Assembly (NCBI GenBank): GCA_947184155.2
Contig: CAMXCT020001700.1
Span: 1 to 64,000, forward strand
DNA: 64,000 bases
Reading direction: 5' to 3'
DNA from: Cladocopium goreaui
Taxonomy: Eukaryota > Sar > Dinophyceae > Suessiales > Symbiodiniaceae
Under the pieces are notes generated by a model. It was not told where the DNA came from. It ran no database searches and worked only from the letters and a program-made list of their open reading frames with translations. Both the position numbers and the translations under genes were made by a program. Shown here one piece after another: positions 1 through 11,636 of this stretch (position 1 is its first letter; the number at the start of each line of letters is the position of its first letter).

Positions 1-40
1 TCCCCTTGCCCCGGAATTTTAATATTCCCTCCAGGTCAAA

Positions 41-815
41 GACCTCGTAAAACTTGGTCTTTTAACTTTGCTGAAAAGGACCTACTATTACTTGATGGGG
101 ACCTACTATTACTTGGACCTTTTGGGTCCAAAGTTAAGATGATGGCCATGGATGTCCAACAGTAATATATAAGATGCATAAACCCATAATTGTTGACCTA
201 AATTTCAGGATAGCCACATCCCTTCACCGACCAAATATCCTATTTGCGGTTTATCATAGGGTACCCCACACTATTTTATCATTGGGAGTCCAGGGCTGGA
301 ACCACCACAAACGTATGGTTTTTGAATTATCAGGGGCCCAGAATCGCTAGCGTGAGCCGAGCGTGAACCGAGCGTGAACTGGACCAACTATGACCGGCAA
401 AAGACCAACTATGACCGGCAAAAGACCAACTATGACTGGCAAAAGACCAACTATGACCGTGAACCGAGCGTGAACCGAGCGTGAACCGAGCGTGAAACCC
501 TAGGAACCATTTTTTCAGTGTGGAAATTTCTGCCAAACATATATAATTTCTTGAGGGGAAACGCCACGAATTTGCTTTGCATATGCTCCGGAATGTCAGC
601 CTTAGTGGCTGTTCATTGCAACTTGGAAAGGCCCATTCGGGGCTATGATCTGTAGGTGATTGAATGCTTCCCAATCATGCATCAACAATTTCAAATGGGG
701 TTCAAGTCAAATTCAGCATTGATGGGAAAAAGGGCTGAGCTCTATAAAACCAAGTAAACCAGAGGACCTCGTAAAACTTGGTCTTTTGCAAAAGACCTCG
801 TAAAACTTGACCTTC
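41..815. repeat. Dispersed short repeat, three copies
   Basis: A motif beginning gacctcgtaaaacttg occurs near 42, 764 and 797, the last two almost adjacent. Nothing coding is recognisable in 1-348 or 500-1200 apart from this repeat; the small open frames there have no family resemblance. Confidence 0.6.
349..497. repeat. Tandem repeats (21-bp and 11-bp units)
   Basis: Four 21-bp units of the form accaactatgaccggcaaaag are flanked on both sides by 10-11-bp units of gagcgtgaacc. The overlapping minus-strand open frame is repetitive (HSWSFAG units) and is a product of the repeat, not a gene. Confidence 0.75.
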
Positions 816-1204
816 CGACTTGCAGGGATTGGATGTTGTGCAAACGAGAAGCTTCTTAGATTGATCGCACACCGGCGCGTTCGATTTTTCACGTTTATGT
901 TTGTATCAGCATTGGTCTTGGGAGCAGGGGGGGGGAGCTGTTGAATCTAATTCAAGCTTTGGAAAGTATTGTGATCCTGGAGACTCATGAGTGTACCTCC
1001 TCAGTGGTTGCTGTCCATTCAAAGGTTCTGGTAATTGCCACAAAGCATGGGTGTACAGTCCGTGAGTGATTACAGGAATCCAATGGCGCGCCTTGCTTTG
1101 CCATCAGTTCTGGTAGCACATACAGTACTGCGAGCAGTGCCGTCCCAAGACAGGACGGCACCGCGGGCCCACACAAAGAAAAGGCCAGCAGGGCCAGACT
1201 GCCA

Positions 1205-1515
1205 AATTCGGAGTATGGCGGTAACCGGCCGACCGGACCGGGCAACCGGCTGACCGGATCCCGGTTGACCCCTCCCCTCCCCGGTTGCCCGGTTGCCCGG
1301 TTGACCGGCTGACCGGGGCGGTTGCCCGGTTGACCGGCTGACCGGGGCGGTTGCCCGGTTGACCGGCGGAATGCCCGGTTGACCGGCTGACCGGCCGATC
1401 GGCCGACTAGGGGAAGAAATGCCCGGTTGCCCGGTTGACCGGCTGACCGGGGCGGTTGCCCGGTTGACCGGCGGAATGCCCGGTTGACCGGCTGACCGGC
1501 CGACCGGCCGACCAA
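1205..1515. repeat. GC-rich minisatellite, CCGGTTGACCGGCTGACCGG type
   Basis: About 310 bp made of 10-bp CCGGTTGACC / CCGGCTGACC variants arranged in longer blocks that repeat (compare 1290-1400 with 1420-1510). Long open frames on the minus strand through it are repeat shadows. The same word family returns at 27.5 kb and 29.0-29.3 kb. Confidence 0.8.
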
Positions 1516-2261
1516 GGGACACAAAAAATCGAAGACAAGAACACGAGACAAACAAAAGCAACAGCAACACCAGACACAGAATAGAACCAAAGGCAAGATC
1601 AAAGCACTACAAGTAGCAGCTAACCTGCCAAAAACTGAAAACGTAAGTATTGAAAGTGGCAAGGACACAAAAGCAGTTGAAGAGAAGAGGAGAGCAAAAA
1701 AGACCACGGAAGAAAAAAGAGCCTGAAGAAAAACACTGGAAAATAGAAAGCAAAACAGCAAAGAAAAAATTGACAGAAGAAAACTTTTTGGGAAAGTCCC
1801 GCTAAAAAATGTAGACCGGAACCATTAAAATGCGAAAAGGAACCATGGGAAATGCAAAGTCTAAGTAGGAAATTTGTTCCATGCAAGCACTAAACATAGA
1901 CCTCAACCAACAAGTGTAAACTTGCATCACCCAAATTGTAACGTCGTAGCGGTAAAGTTAGAACGGTCACGAGTAAAAATGTAAAGGGCAACCATGAAAA
2001 TGGCAAAATGTAAGCATGAGAATCTTTGAAAATATATCGTGCCAAAAACATTCGAACCGTGAAAACATGGACCAGGCGAGAATCGATACTCCACCTGACA
2101 CATACCTGCGTCATTATCTTCTGTGAACCTGACAAGTAACATCTCTTCTAACTCTTCGCGGTTTCGAAGCGTTGCGGAGGCAAATAAAAAACATATATAT
2201 ATATATGATTAGTGTAGACGATGCACAGGAGGACAAGAAATAGATGAAGTCCATGAAGCTG

Positions 2262-2340
2262 ATCCTCGTTTCACGTGTAAAGACGACCCCCGCTTCGCGT
2301 GTACAGACGAACCCGTTTTCGCGTGTACAGACGACCCCCC
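2262..2340. repeat. Short tandem repeat, about 25 bp x 3
   Basis: Three units of the type cgcgtgtacagacgacccc lie next to a short AT microsatellite at about 2199-2209. The flanks 1516-2260 and 2341-2999 hold no gene that I can support; 2,480-2,490 has a short GT run. Confidence 0.6.
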
Positions 2341-2999
2341 GACCTTAAGCTGCAAGGCAAGCGGCTCCGTAGCAGCAGCCCGTTGCAGCCGGATGACGAC
2401 TCGTTGCACGGCACATGGAGAGAGGTGCTGATGGGCAGCGCTGGTTGTGTGAGGCTGCGATTGGCAAAATGCCATGTGTGTGTGTGTGTTTTAGCTAAGG
2501 TAGAAGCATGTGCTTTGGACTGGACTATGTTCAAATAGGGCATGGGAAGTGCATGTCTGCATTGTGGTGAACTCAATAGATATCTAAGGGAACTGGAGTC
2601 TATGGAAACTGGGCGCTGCAAACCGAAAGCTGCAAACCAAGGCAGTGTAACAAGATTAAATACGATTTGATACGCTACAACCTAAGGCAAGTTCAGAGAC
2701 CAAATGTCGTTAGTGTGCATATGCCGTGGAGGTTCGGTACAAGACACAAACTGCATGTTAGTTTCGTGGATGATGGAAAACATGTTGAAGAAACAGAGAC
2801 GACAGTACAGATACACATTGCACGGTGTCATGGCTGAGATGGAGGACTTTGGCAATGGAGATCGAACAGGAGACATAGAGGTTGGCAAGTAGGACACATT
2901 TCGCACGAAAGTCGCTGCCGAAAATTTCATTTTGCTGCGGTTCGAACTCTGTCGGCTTTTTTTGTAAAGCGGGTGAAACAGCAGGAGGTCGGCATGGAT

Positions 3000-5900
3000 T
3001 TAGAGCTGCTGCGAAGCTGGTCGTCGAAATGGCAGCGTTTCCACTGCATCCTGGAAGTTGCGGCGCGCCATGAATTTTCGCTTCTTGGCCGCTGCCAGTT
3101 CTGCCTTTTTGATCCCCATGAGTTCGAGTTGTACATTGCGAGCGTGCAGCAATGACGCAAGGAAGAGAAGGCCACGCACTGGGGTCATGCGCCGCGCCGC
3201 CACCGCAATTTTGCGAACAAACGCAAAAGATTGTTCAGCTGCGCTGTCATTAATGTTGGGGAAGCTCGAGGCATGCGTCTGAGGCCACGTTTTGGGAAAC
3301 GGGCGAGTGCCATCAGGCTTGCAGCCGCTGTGCCCTTTGCGAAAATGGAACTTGTCGATGACAAGGCGAAGCCGGCTGAGGGTACGAGCAACTTTGCTCA
3401 TGCGGCGTCGTTTCTTGGAAGCCATGAAGCGCTGCAACGTGCACGCGCAATCGTAAAAGACCAGCGGCATGGTTTGCTGAAGTGTTCGCAGGCGAGTCTT
3501 CCGCTTGGCAGTCTTCAAATTGACATTGCGGCCGGCAGACAGAAACTCAAACAGCTCAGCCAAGAAAAAGTAGACCCCTGTTGGGGATTCGTGGGTGTAC
3601 ACGAGCTTGATGGCGCTGATGATTTGGCATTCCTTGACAGCGGCTAAAATGCCCCCACTGCGCCGTGCTGCACGAGATTTTTCCCATTGCCGGCGACACG
3701 CGTCATTTTTCTCGGACGCAGAGAACTGGACTTGATGTCCGACGCGTGGCTTTGATTGGCACTCTCGTGAAACGGGCTCCAACAAGGATTGACCATATTG
3801 CTGTTGGTAGTGCGTGGGAACCAAGGCGCTTGATAGCGAAAAGGCTTGGCCTGTCTTGGTTTGGAAAGCATACCGCCGCGAACGCGGAATACGTTTGACA
3901 GAAAGAAGCGAAACTGGATATTGAAGCTTAGCGTGGCTCACAGCAAAACTCAACGCTTTCCGCGTTCGTCGACAAAGCGGGAAAAGCGCGACAATATCTG
4001 GCGACTTGTGGCGACCAGCTTCGGTGCGAGAAAGCAGGGTTGCTGTCGTTGCGAGGAAGGAAAGGATCATTTGCAAAATGAGATCGCAACCAAAAATCGG
4101 GTCAGCATCTCGGAGGTGCACGGCGCAATATTTTCGACCAGGAATGGGAGCACTCTGGCATCCAGTCAGGCAATGGGCGTTCAGAGGCCTGCAATCCCAT
4201 ACGCCCGCATCCGTGTTGGCGCACAGTTTGGTACGAACTTTGGCATTGCCGTCCACGCCTAGAATGCCTCGTTCGCACTTGGAACACTGGTGTTGCAGGA
4301 GCCAGCGACGCTGAAATTGGTGAAGCACCTGGTCTTCGAGTCCACGGCACCAGGGTTCCATGCCATTCTTGCCGACAAAGCAATTGATGGAAGTGCGATT
4401 GTTTGTCAAAAACTTGCACACGGAGTATTGCAGCCACGAATCGCGGAGATGCTTCTCCAGCGTTCGAATTTTCATGTGGAGCTTGGGCCGCAGCACATTC
4501 ACAATGCCTCGGAAAGAACCGCCGCAATGAAGCAGAATGTCGGTGACTTGGTCCAAGAAAGCTGTCGCAAAGACGATGTTTTGCGTGATGCAGAAGTAGC
4601 GTGGGTTGTCTTGCACTAGCATCCTAGCCCGCGCACCAGTTGCATCTTTGCCCTCAACCCACGGTCCAAAATAAGAGCGACTGCAGGAGCAGCAAGAGTA
4701 GCTGAGGAGCAGGACCTGTTCCACGCAATGCAAGCCAAGCGCACAAGGCACTGCGCGAGCGGCGGCACATTTGAGATGTGCGTGGCACGTCAGACAATGT
4801 TTCACGTCTGGTTGAACGCATCTCGTGGGAATGTGCTTTGGCAAGTGGCACTCAGCTCCAAGCCAATGCGGGGCACGTCGGAGAAGCTTGCCAAGAATAA
4901 AGTCGCAGTCCCTTTCAGACAGGTGAAGATGGAAACATTGTTGTTGCAGCAATGCGTGCGCCACAGACGCTCGACATGCAGGATCCGCGTGGTGGAACGC
5001 GAGAACGAAAGCAGGCAACAAACTGAGGGACCCTGGGTACATCAACGAAGAGCACGCGTCGCTGTGGGTGGCCCCGGCTAACATCTCGGTTCCTGGAGGC
5101 GGAGGAGGAGGATTGTTAGGCGCTACCTGCTTGGCTGCCACGCGCTGGGATTTGACATTCAGAATTTTGGCACTGTGCTCGAAAGGGCGGGCGTCAGTGG
5201 CGTATTGCGTGAGCAGCTGCAAGCACTGCTCCATGCGCGGGACATCGAAATCGGGCGGCAACAGGACCTTCAAGTCGGCAGCATACAGAGTGGAGATAGA
5301 CGCGGTCACCGTTAGGCAGGATTCTGCGTACTCCGCCAAGCTGTTCGCCTGCTTGTGCTGGAAAAGATGCAGCAAATTTGAAAATGCAACTTGGGAAGTT
5401 GGGCATTGCGGAGGCTTTCTTTTGCGCAGCCTGTGAGCCGCCTTTTCGGAGGTCCTGGTCAAGGCTGCCAACTGGCAATATTTCAGAAGCAAAAACGCGT
5501 TTTGGCAATATGGCTTGGCAGCATCTCTTGGTAATGCCACGCCTGTGTCTTTTGCATGAAGTTTCTTCAGCAAGGTCCCCTGGTCAACCATGATTGTGCT
5601 TGCGCTCGTGAGAACCCAGTGCGCAGCAACGAAAGCATAGAGTTTGTTGTCCGGGGAAAGGGCTTCCCACCAAACAGTGAAAGACGGGCTAGCATCCGGC
5701 AACGAATTGGCAGGGGCAGCTTCTGCGCGAGCAGTTGGGAGAGTGTCGGTTTCGATCAAAGTGATAAGATACGGATACCTCTGCGCAGCAAGCTCGCGCA
5801 AGTCGTGCGTGTCCAAGGTGCTGACGAGGTTGGATCCCGGCGCGAGCAGTTGAGACTGCAAGGACAAATAATCGAAAATAGCTTTAGCCGGCTCCACGAC

Positions 5901-8900
5901 TTCGCGAGAAAGCTCTCTGCTCCAAGCCGTGCCTGACTGATCGGCGGCAGAACACGCACGCGCCCAAGAATGCAACAACAGAGCCAAACGCCAGGGAAGT
6001 GATTTCAGTTTGCCGGCATGGCTGAAAAGCTTTGGGTCCTGCAAGTATGATTGTTCTTGCGTGAGAACTTGGGCGTCGTAGTGCTCTCGAAAATAATCCA
6101 AGGCATCGGGGGCAAAGAAATATGGAATGAATTCCCGCGACGCATCAAAATCAGGAGCATTTGCAGTGTGAACGTTTTCGATTCTTGTGAGGACAGAAAC
6201 AAACTGGGTGAGCAATGAAGCTGGAAGGACCGGCGCACCTCGAGAGCGCGCAGCCCCCGTGGAATACACCGCAGGTTCGAGGACTGCGTCTGCTTTCTCG
6301 AGGCGGGGGCTGCTGTGAAACATGAGAAACCGACTTTGCATGCCCAAGGCACCATCTTTGGCCAGAAAGTCATGCCATTCCTCGACATGGAAAGTCATTG
6401 CTAAACAAAGGCATGTCTGGTGCATGGAGAAGCGGTTGTTATCCTTCACAACCGTCCTTTTCCAAATGGAGCCATTAAAGAGCTTGGACATAGTGGAGGC
6501 ATTAAATCCGGAACCTTCTCCGTTGGCCAGCGCTCGGAGAAGGAACCGGCCTTCATCATATAATCCAATAGCCCGGTGCCCGTTGTGCGCCATTTGCATG
6601 CCAATGGCGGGCAACGAGCCTTCGTCGGAAAACAAGGCGGGCTTGTTGTTGTGGATGGCCGCCAATGCTTTCGACAAGGAGGTCTTGCGTTTTTTTGACG
6701 AAGGCTCATCTGGCTCCGCACCGTGTGCATCCTCCTCCTCTTCTGCCAGCTGCGCTTCCTTACGAGCTTCGTCCAGCGCCTTTTGGAGCAACTCCTTTTC
6801 AAAGCCAGAGACGATGTCTGCCAAGGCTGTCATGATGCCGCTTTTGTTGGCGCCGCTGTCGAGGCATAAGCCCAACCAAAGCAGCGGCGGCACGAGGAAA
6901 AATTCGTTGATGAACAGCCTGGCTTTGGAGCACGCAGTGCCAAGAACGGGTAGAAAAAGGAGGAAAGCCCATTCAAAGGGGCAGCCCGCTTTTTGGGCAA
7001 GGTTGTCTGTCATTGAATAGACGTCCGGCAAGGCATTTTTCAGCTGCTCATGTGGGAAGGGGGCAAGGTCGGCAAGGATGTATCGAGAGATCAGCTTTGC
7101 TCTTTCTGGATCTTTGCGGTACACGTCTGCAAAAGCTCGGTTGAAGTCTTCAGGTGTACCCCGAAGCAAATTGCCCGGCGAGGCTATACAGGCATTGACT
7201 GAGTCGTCTTCCATTTGCGCAGGGCCCGACGCACCCGCTGTGCAACTGGCAGCGTCTGGCGAGGAAGTGAGTAACTCGCATGGCGTAAAAACTGTCAGCG
7301 CTTCACGGCTGAGCCGCTCGGTGAGCGTGGGTTCTGCCAGGTTCAATGGAACGGTCGCCACGCACGCTGCATGAGCCGTGGGCTGCGCCCGGCCTAGCCA
7401 AGCCTCGGCGTGACCAGTGGAACCTGGAACGCGCAAGAGCGCTTGCAAAAAATGCTTGGTCGAATGGATGAAAACGAACAGGAAACAATTTGGGTTCTTA
7501 AGCCGGAGCAATGCGGCGCCCCATTCAATTCGCTGGAAGGTGTGGAAGCTGGAGACGTGGAACAAACAACTGTTGCTGTCCAGGATCAAAAGGTCTACAG
7601 GCTCTGCAGGAGCCAACACAAGAGCAAGCTGCGAGAGCCCCCGACCACAAAGATGCTGGCCCATTTCCAGGATGCAAGGGCAAATGGACAACGCTACTGT
7701 GTCACGCAGCGTCTCCAAGTGACCTACGCATTCCAAGCGCGTAGTTTTGAAGCAATGGAAAAGGTTTTCCGTCGGAGGTAGAAGCGTGGGAGCCAATCCA
7801 AAAACGAGAAGGTGCAGATATCCGACTGCGGGACAAGAGCTCAACGCTGGGACAACAATGGGGCGCAATGTCATCACCACGGGAAAGAACCAAGCATTGG
7901 TAGAGTTGAAAACAATCGTTGGAAAATCCACAACACTGCCTTCATACGGCTCGCAAAAACCATCCGACAAGAGAAGCAGATCACCGGCCGGAAGGATCCA
8001 AAGCAGTAGCGGCGCACACGAAAGGTGGGAGTGGACGTCTTGAATGAAGGAGAAAGGAAGCTCAGAAGAAAAGCGTTTTGGATGGGAGAAGAAGCAATGC
8101 CACGCAGACGAAGTTAAAGCCAGCTGCGCGCAAGTCTTTGCCAAGCAAGCAGAACGCAAGCCACACGCGTTCTGCAACGCCTGAAAGAACGAGGAAGCTC
8201 TGCAGTTGGAAGAAAGAAAAGCCAAAAACGCGTCTGCCCAGGCATCAGAACTAGAATCAGAAGCATCGTCACGAAGGAGGGCCGCTGACAGTGAAATCGC
8301 CGGAACCTCCCCAACAGTAACAGTTGGACTGTGAGGAGCACGCAGGCGCGGAGAACCGGGGTAACTGGCGCCGAGCAATGTCGAAGCGGGCGTTCGATTC
8401 GGGGAAAGCAGCCGGCTTGGCGAAGACTCAAAATGGAAATGATCGTCGCAAAATACCACTGGAGCGGAAGCAGCGGCCGAGGTGACAGAAACAGATCCAG
8501 TGGAGTCGGAATCCACTACGTCGCACCACAAAGGGTTGCCTGCCGCGCTGGTTGCGCCGGCTGAAAATTGGGCCACACTACCGCCATCCAGCTTAACCCA
8601 CTTCATGCAGCCTGGTTTGTGGGTGTACGGCCGCGGCGCAGGATACTTGCGCGCATGTTCCATGACCCACGCATAGGCTTTCTTGTAGTTCACCGACGAT
8701 TGGTCAGTAATGCAATGCTTGTTTGCGTTGTCGGGTGCCCAAATGTACTGCGAAGGAGGGCCCGTGGAAACCCAAACGCCAGGTGAAGGTTGCTCACCGA
8801 TGAGAAAGCATTCGGCCAGGGTGACTTCCCCCACCAATTGTTTGGAACCAGCTTGTGCGATCGCAATCCTTCCCCGCTTCGTGGTCGGCTCCCCGCGAAC

Positions 8901-11636
8901 CTCCCACGTTTTTTCGCCTGAAAGAATGAGCTCGGCCCACTTGCGTTTGATGATCAAAGCCCGTTTGGGCATGGCCACGTCTTGGCGGTGAGCCTTGGTG
9001 GAACGCGGGTCGGTTGGGCGGCGGCTGCCGGCTTTGGATCCACTCGCCTTGCCACCGCCGGTCAATGTCAAGGGACCAATGTGCAACACATGTGGCCCGA
9101 CGATACGCAGCAGAGGCTGCAGCTGCAAGGCTTCGCGACGAGCTTGAGTCAAGACTGGCTGAATAATTGTGGTGTCCCGGTCCGGGCGGGGCAAAGGTGC
9201 GGCGCCCCTTAAGCCTATGAAGCCTTTCAGCTCATTCGACTCTGTGGCCGGCCAAGGCTGCGGACAAAGCGAGACCAAGTCCCCACGGGAATCAAACAGC
9301 GCAACACTTGCAGGAGAGCATACAAAGGTGAAAGTTTGACATCGCGAAAAATCGATGGGGCGCAGCGCGTGCATTTGCATTCGCTCGACTTCTGTGCACC
9401 AGCGCGCGCCGTTGCAACGCCCATCTCGGATCTCCAGCTGAAGCCCGCGTTGGGAAAATGGGGCCTGCAGGCTGAAGAGGTGTGGCCAAGCAACTGCTGC
9501 AGGGTGAGGTCCCGTGCTCATGCCTATTGTCAAGTAGAGCTGCGACTGCCCGAGCAACACGGGCGACAACTCGATGACGGCCGTGGAAACTGAAGGGGAA
9601 ATGCGCGAAGCCATCCGAACGACGTGGCGAAAGTCAACAGAGTGGAAAGTTTGCCATGTTCGATGAAGAGGAGGGAAGGAGCGCGGGTTGAAACACCCCA
9701 AAAGGAACTTCTTGTGGATCGGAAAACCTTGGGACAGCAGCGCTTCAATGCATTTGTTCAAACACAGCCTCGTGCAACAGCAAGGGGAAACAGACGCGAC
9801 CAGTGCATTGTGCTGACTCGCATCGATCAGAAAGGCACAAGCGGCTCTGTGCGTTTGTAGGAACGTCACAAGATCGTTAAGAGCACACAAACACGCCAAA
9901 ACTGTGTGCTGACAAGTCTGCGGCAGTCGATCCCAGAAGCCCCCGCATAGGTCCAGGCACGGCAGCACGCGAGCGAGGCCAACCCCTTGATGCAAGCGCG
10001 CCTGTGTCACCCGCACCGGCCGCCGGAAGCCGTTTGACGGAGCGGGCGCCAAATTGGACAGGGGAGCCGATGGAGAATGCAACGCCACGAAACAGTTTAA
10101 CGGCGTGTTCTTTGGCAAACCGACGCAGCGCCACTGCAGCAGCACAGAACCGTCATTGCCAAACAGGCAGCAGATTTGGTCTTGCTGGCGACATGCAAAA
10201 GTTAACTCTTGTGGAGCGATGCCGGCCAACGACAGATCACATGAGTTGGCTTGGAAACTGTCATGTGTGAGGAAAGAGGCCAAGGAGCAGCACTGGCCGG
10301 AATTGATGTTGAGCTTCGCAGCAGCCACATTGCGGGCGTCGGGGGGGAAGGTGCTCAAGTGAAGCAAACCCTGCAAAGAAGAAAAGCCGGAAGCAAAAAC
10401 CCCTAGAAGCAATTCCAAGTCCGGGCACTCCGCCAAACCAGCACAGCGTGCAAAAGATAAATTCAAAGCGAACACCGGCGGTGAAGGAGAAGCAGAACTC
10501 GTGAACCAGAAATTGGCGCCATGAGGCTCAGCATGGTAGTGATGCCAGGACCACAATGGATTGCGGGGCCGCGGCGCGAGCGCGAAAGTCAAATGGGCAA
10601 CAGGGGAGTAAGGACATGAATGGGGCACTGCCTGGACAACCGCTCGAAGACAGAGGTTCGCACAGAGGCGCTGGCATGTGCATGGTGCGAGGCGCAAGTT
10701 TCCGGGCCAAGTATGCGGTGATTGGACTAGCTCGCAAAATTCATTGGAGACGCGCATTGTGTAGCAGAAAGTTTGCGGAGAGAGAGCGTAGTGCAGAATT
10801 TGGACGAGGATCTCAGGCTCCAGCGCCTCCAATATGTTGCTGCTTTCTGCGCTTTCGCGCAAGATTACACCCCCGGACAACAAAGGATAACAGTCTCGTT
10901 GGGAAGACAACGCGCCGCAAGTTGCAAACAATGGAAAACGACATAAGCCCAACGCCCGGCAAATATGGAATAAATCCATTTGGAAAAGAACCTGCCAGCT
11001 GTCGGGCCAAGCAGCTTGCATCAATGTAGCAACGACAGCAACCGGCGCACCTGTGTCCACAGCAACGGTGAGAGGGGTCTCCAGGCGGAGGTTGCGGCTC
11101 GCGCCTGGCGCTGATGCGGCAAGCAGCAGCCGAACACAGGCAGCATCCCCATAAACTGCAGCGACATGGAGGGCCGAATCTTGTTCCACGTCAGTTGCAT
11201 CCACCGGGGCATTGGCGTTGATTAAAAGATCAACAGCTGCTGGCATGCTTTGCCTGCAAGCCAAATGCAACGGGGTGCCGCCGAAATCATACCGGCAAGC
11301 GACATCAGCGCGCGCCAGGAGGAGAGCGCGGACCATATCTACATTCTTCTTGTTCAGGGCTGCATACAGAGGGTGCAGGGTGCCTTCTGCAGGGTGATTG
11401 GGGCACTGCCCATCAAACAACAGCTCCTGAGCGCAAGCAACGTCATTCAAGTCAATGGCTCGGAGGAGCTCGTCAGCTAAGTCTTTGCGCGTTGGGATCC
11501 GCAGAAGCTTGACGGACACAAGCGGCGCAAGCTGCGGGCCAGTCGGGGTTGGACAGACCACGTCGGAGGACGCAAACAACCGCAGGTGGAAGGGCGACGC
11601 CTGCAAAACATTAGCAATGACTTTGATGAGAACCAT
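3000..11636 (-). CDS. Giant ANK / F-box-like / ASCH / DUF3987-like / CxC / KDZ-transposase-like protein
   Basis: One uninterrupted frame of 2,878 codons; the stop is at 3000-3002. The frame stays open to 12035, but that end lacks an ATG at its edge and the first protein-like segment begins at the ATG at 11636-11634. A good splice acceptor (ttttgcag) at 11608-11601 is an alternative 5' boundary. Approximate residues: ankyrin repeats 53-209 (GGTPLHLACRQ, DSALHVAAVYGDAACVRLLL); F-box-like 267-317 (LEPEILVQILHYALSP); ASCH 889-1012 (KRKWAELILSGEKTWEVRG); DUF3987-like P-loop near 1593 (DSGANKSG), Walker-B-like DE near 1692 (GLYDEGRF), GMQSRF near 1765; CxC5-like cluster from 2280; CxC6-like 2460-2504 (VDG, then CxxxC and YCAVH); KDZ-like C-terminus 2726-2830 (FYDCACTL, DKFHFRKGHSGC, NINDSAAEQSF). 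CxC clusters are known companions of KDZ transposases, so I infer a mobile-element protein. The stretches 320-885 and 1015-1470 look like beta-rich repeats and are unidentified. Only the C-terminal part of a KDZ domain is visible, so catalytic competence is unknown. Confidence 0.7.
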   Translation of the reverse strand: MVLIKVIANVLQASPFHLRLFASSDVVCPTPTGPQLAPLVSVKLLRIPTRKDLADELLRAIDLNDVACAQELLFDGQCPNHPAEGTLHPLYAALNKKNVDMVRALLLARADVACRYDFGGTPLHLACRQSMPAAVDLLINANAPVDATDVEQDSALHVAAVYGDAACVRLLLAASAPGASRNLRLETPLTVAVDTGAPVAVVATLMQAAWPDSWQVLFQMDLFHICRALGLCRFPLFATCGALSSQRDCYPLLSGGVILRESAESSNILEALEPEILVQILHYALSPQTFCYTMRVSNEFCELVQSPHTWPGNLRLAPCTCQRLCANLCLRAVVQAVPHSCPYSPVAHLTFALAPRPRNPLWSWHHYHAEPHGANFWFTSSASPSPPVFALNLSFARCAGLAECPDLELLLGVFASGFSSLQGLLHLSTFPPDARNVAAAKLNINSGQCCSLASFLTHDSFQANSCDLSLAGIAPQELTFACRQQDQICCLFGNDGSVLLQWRCVGLPKNTPLNCFVALHSPSAPLSNLAPAPSNGFRRPVRVTQARLHQGVGLARVLPCLDLCGGFWDRLPQTCQHTVLACLCALNDLVTFLQTHRAACAFLIDASQHNALVASVSPCCCTRLCLNKCIEALLSQGFPIHKKFLLGCFNPRSFPPLHRTWQTFHSVDFRHVVRMASRISPSVSTAVIELSPVLLGQSQLYLTIGMSTGPHPAAVAWPHLFSLQAPFSQRGLQLEIRDGRCNGARWCTEVERMQMHALRPIDFSRCQTFTFVCSPASVALFDSRGDLVSLCPQPWPATESNELKGFIGLRGAAPLPRPDRDTTIIQPVLTQARREALQLQPLLRIVGPHVLHIGPLTLTGGGKASGSKAGSRRPTDPRSTKAHRQDVAMPKRALIIKRKWAELILSGEKTWEVRGEPTTKRGRIAIAQAGSKQLVGEVTLAECFLIGEQPSPGVWVSTGPPSQYIWAPDNANKHCITDQSSVNYKKAYAWVMEHARKYPAPRPYTHKPGCMKWVKLDGGSVAQFSAGATSAAGNPLWCDVVDSDSTGSVSVTSAAASAPVVFCDDHFHFESSPSRLLSPNRTPASTLLGASYPGSPRLRAPHSPTVTVGEVPAISLSAALLRDDASDSSSDAWADAFLAFLSSNCRASSFFQALQNACGLRSACLAKTCAQLALTSSAWHCFFSHPKRFSSELPFSFIQDVHSHLSCAPLLLWILPAGDLLLLSDGFCEPYEGSVVDFPTIVFNSTNAWFFPVVMTLRPIVVPALSSCPAVGYLHLLVFGLAPTLLPPTENLFHCFKTTRLECVGHLETLRDTVALSICPCILEMGQHLCGRGLSQLALVLAPAEPVDLLILDSNSCLFHVSSFHTFQRIEWGAALLRLKNPNCFLFVFIHSTKHFLQALLRVPGSTGHAEAWLGRAQPTAHAACVATVPLNLAEPTLTERLSREALTVFTPCELLTSSPDAASCTAGASGPAQMEDDSVNACIASPGNLLRGTPEDFNRAFADVYRKDPERAKLISRYILADLAPFPHEQLKNALPDVYSMTDNLAQKAGCPFEWAFLLFLPVLGTACSKARLFINEFFLVPPLLWLGLCLDSGANKSGIMTALADIVSGFEKELLQKALDEARKEAQLAEEEEDAHGAEPDEPSSKKRKTSLSKALAAIHNNKPALFSDEGSLPAIGMQMAHNGHRAIGLYDEGRFLLRALANGEGSGFNASTMSKLFNGSIWKRTVVKDNNRFSMHQTCLCLAMTFHVEEWHDFLAKDGALGMQSRFLMFHSSPRLEKADAVLEPAVYSTGAARSRGAPVLPASLLTQFVSVLTRIENVHTANAPDFDASREFIPYFFAPDALDYFREHYDAQVLTQEQSYLQDPKLFSHAGKLKSLPWRLALLLHSWARACSAADQSGTAWSRELSREVVEPAKAIFDYLSLQSQLLAPGSNLVSTLDTHDLRELAAQRYPYLITLIETDTLPTARAEAAPANSLPDASPSFTVWWEALSPDNKLYAFVAAHWVLTSASTIMVDQGTLLKKLHAKDTGVALPRDAAKPYCQNAFLLLKYCQLAALTRTSEKAAHRLRKRKPPQCPTSQVAFSNLLHLFQHKQANSLAEYAESCLTVTASISTLYAADLKVLLPPDFDVPRMEQCLQLLTQYATDARPFEHSAKILNVKSQRVAAKQVAPNNPPPPPPGTEMLAGATHSDACSSLMYPGSLSLLPAFVLAFHHADPACRASVAHALLQQQCFHLHLSERDCDFILGKLLRRAPHWLGAECHLPKHIPTRCVQPDVKHCLTCHAHLKCAAARAVPCALGLHCVEQVLLLSYSCCSCSRSYFGPWVEGKDATGARARMLVQDNPRYFCITQNIVFATAFLDQVTDILLHCGGSFRGIVNVLRPKLHMKIRTLEKHLRDSWLQYSVCKFLTNNRTSINCFVGKNGMEPWCRGLEDQVLHQFQRRWLLQHQCSKCERGILGVDGNAKVRTKLCANTDAGVWDCRPLNAHCLTGCQSAPIPGRKYCAVHLRDADPIFGCDLILQMILSFLATTATLLSRTEAGRHKSPDIVALFPLCRRTRKALSFAVSHAKLQYPVSLLSVKRIPRSRRYAFQTKTGQAFSLSSALVPTHYQQQYGQSLLEPVSRECQSKPRVGHQVQFSASEKNDACRRQWEKSRAARRSGGILAAVKECQIISAIKLVYTHESPTGVYFFLAELFEFLSAGRNVNLKTAKRKTRLRTLQQTMPLVFYDCACTLQRFMASKKRRRMSKVARTLSRLRLVIDKFHFRKGHSGCKPDGTRPFPKTWPQTHASSFPNINDSAAEQSFAFVRKIAVAARRMTPVRGLLFLASLLHARNVQLELMGIKKAELAAAKKRKFMARRNFQDAVETLPFRRPASQQL

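Noticed and set aside
3000-11600. Many small frames on both strands inside the giant ORF
   Set aside because: Shadows of the single long frame, which alone shows recognisable domains.
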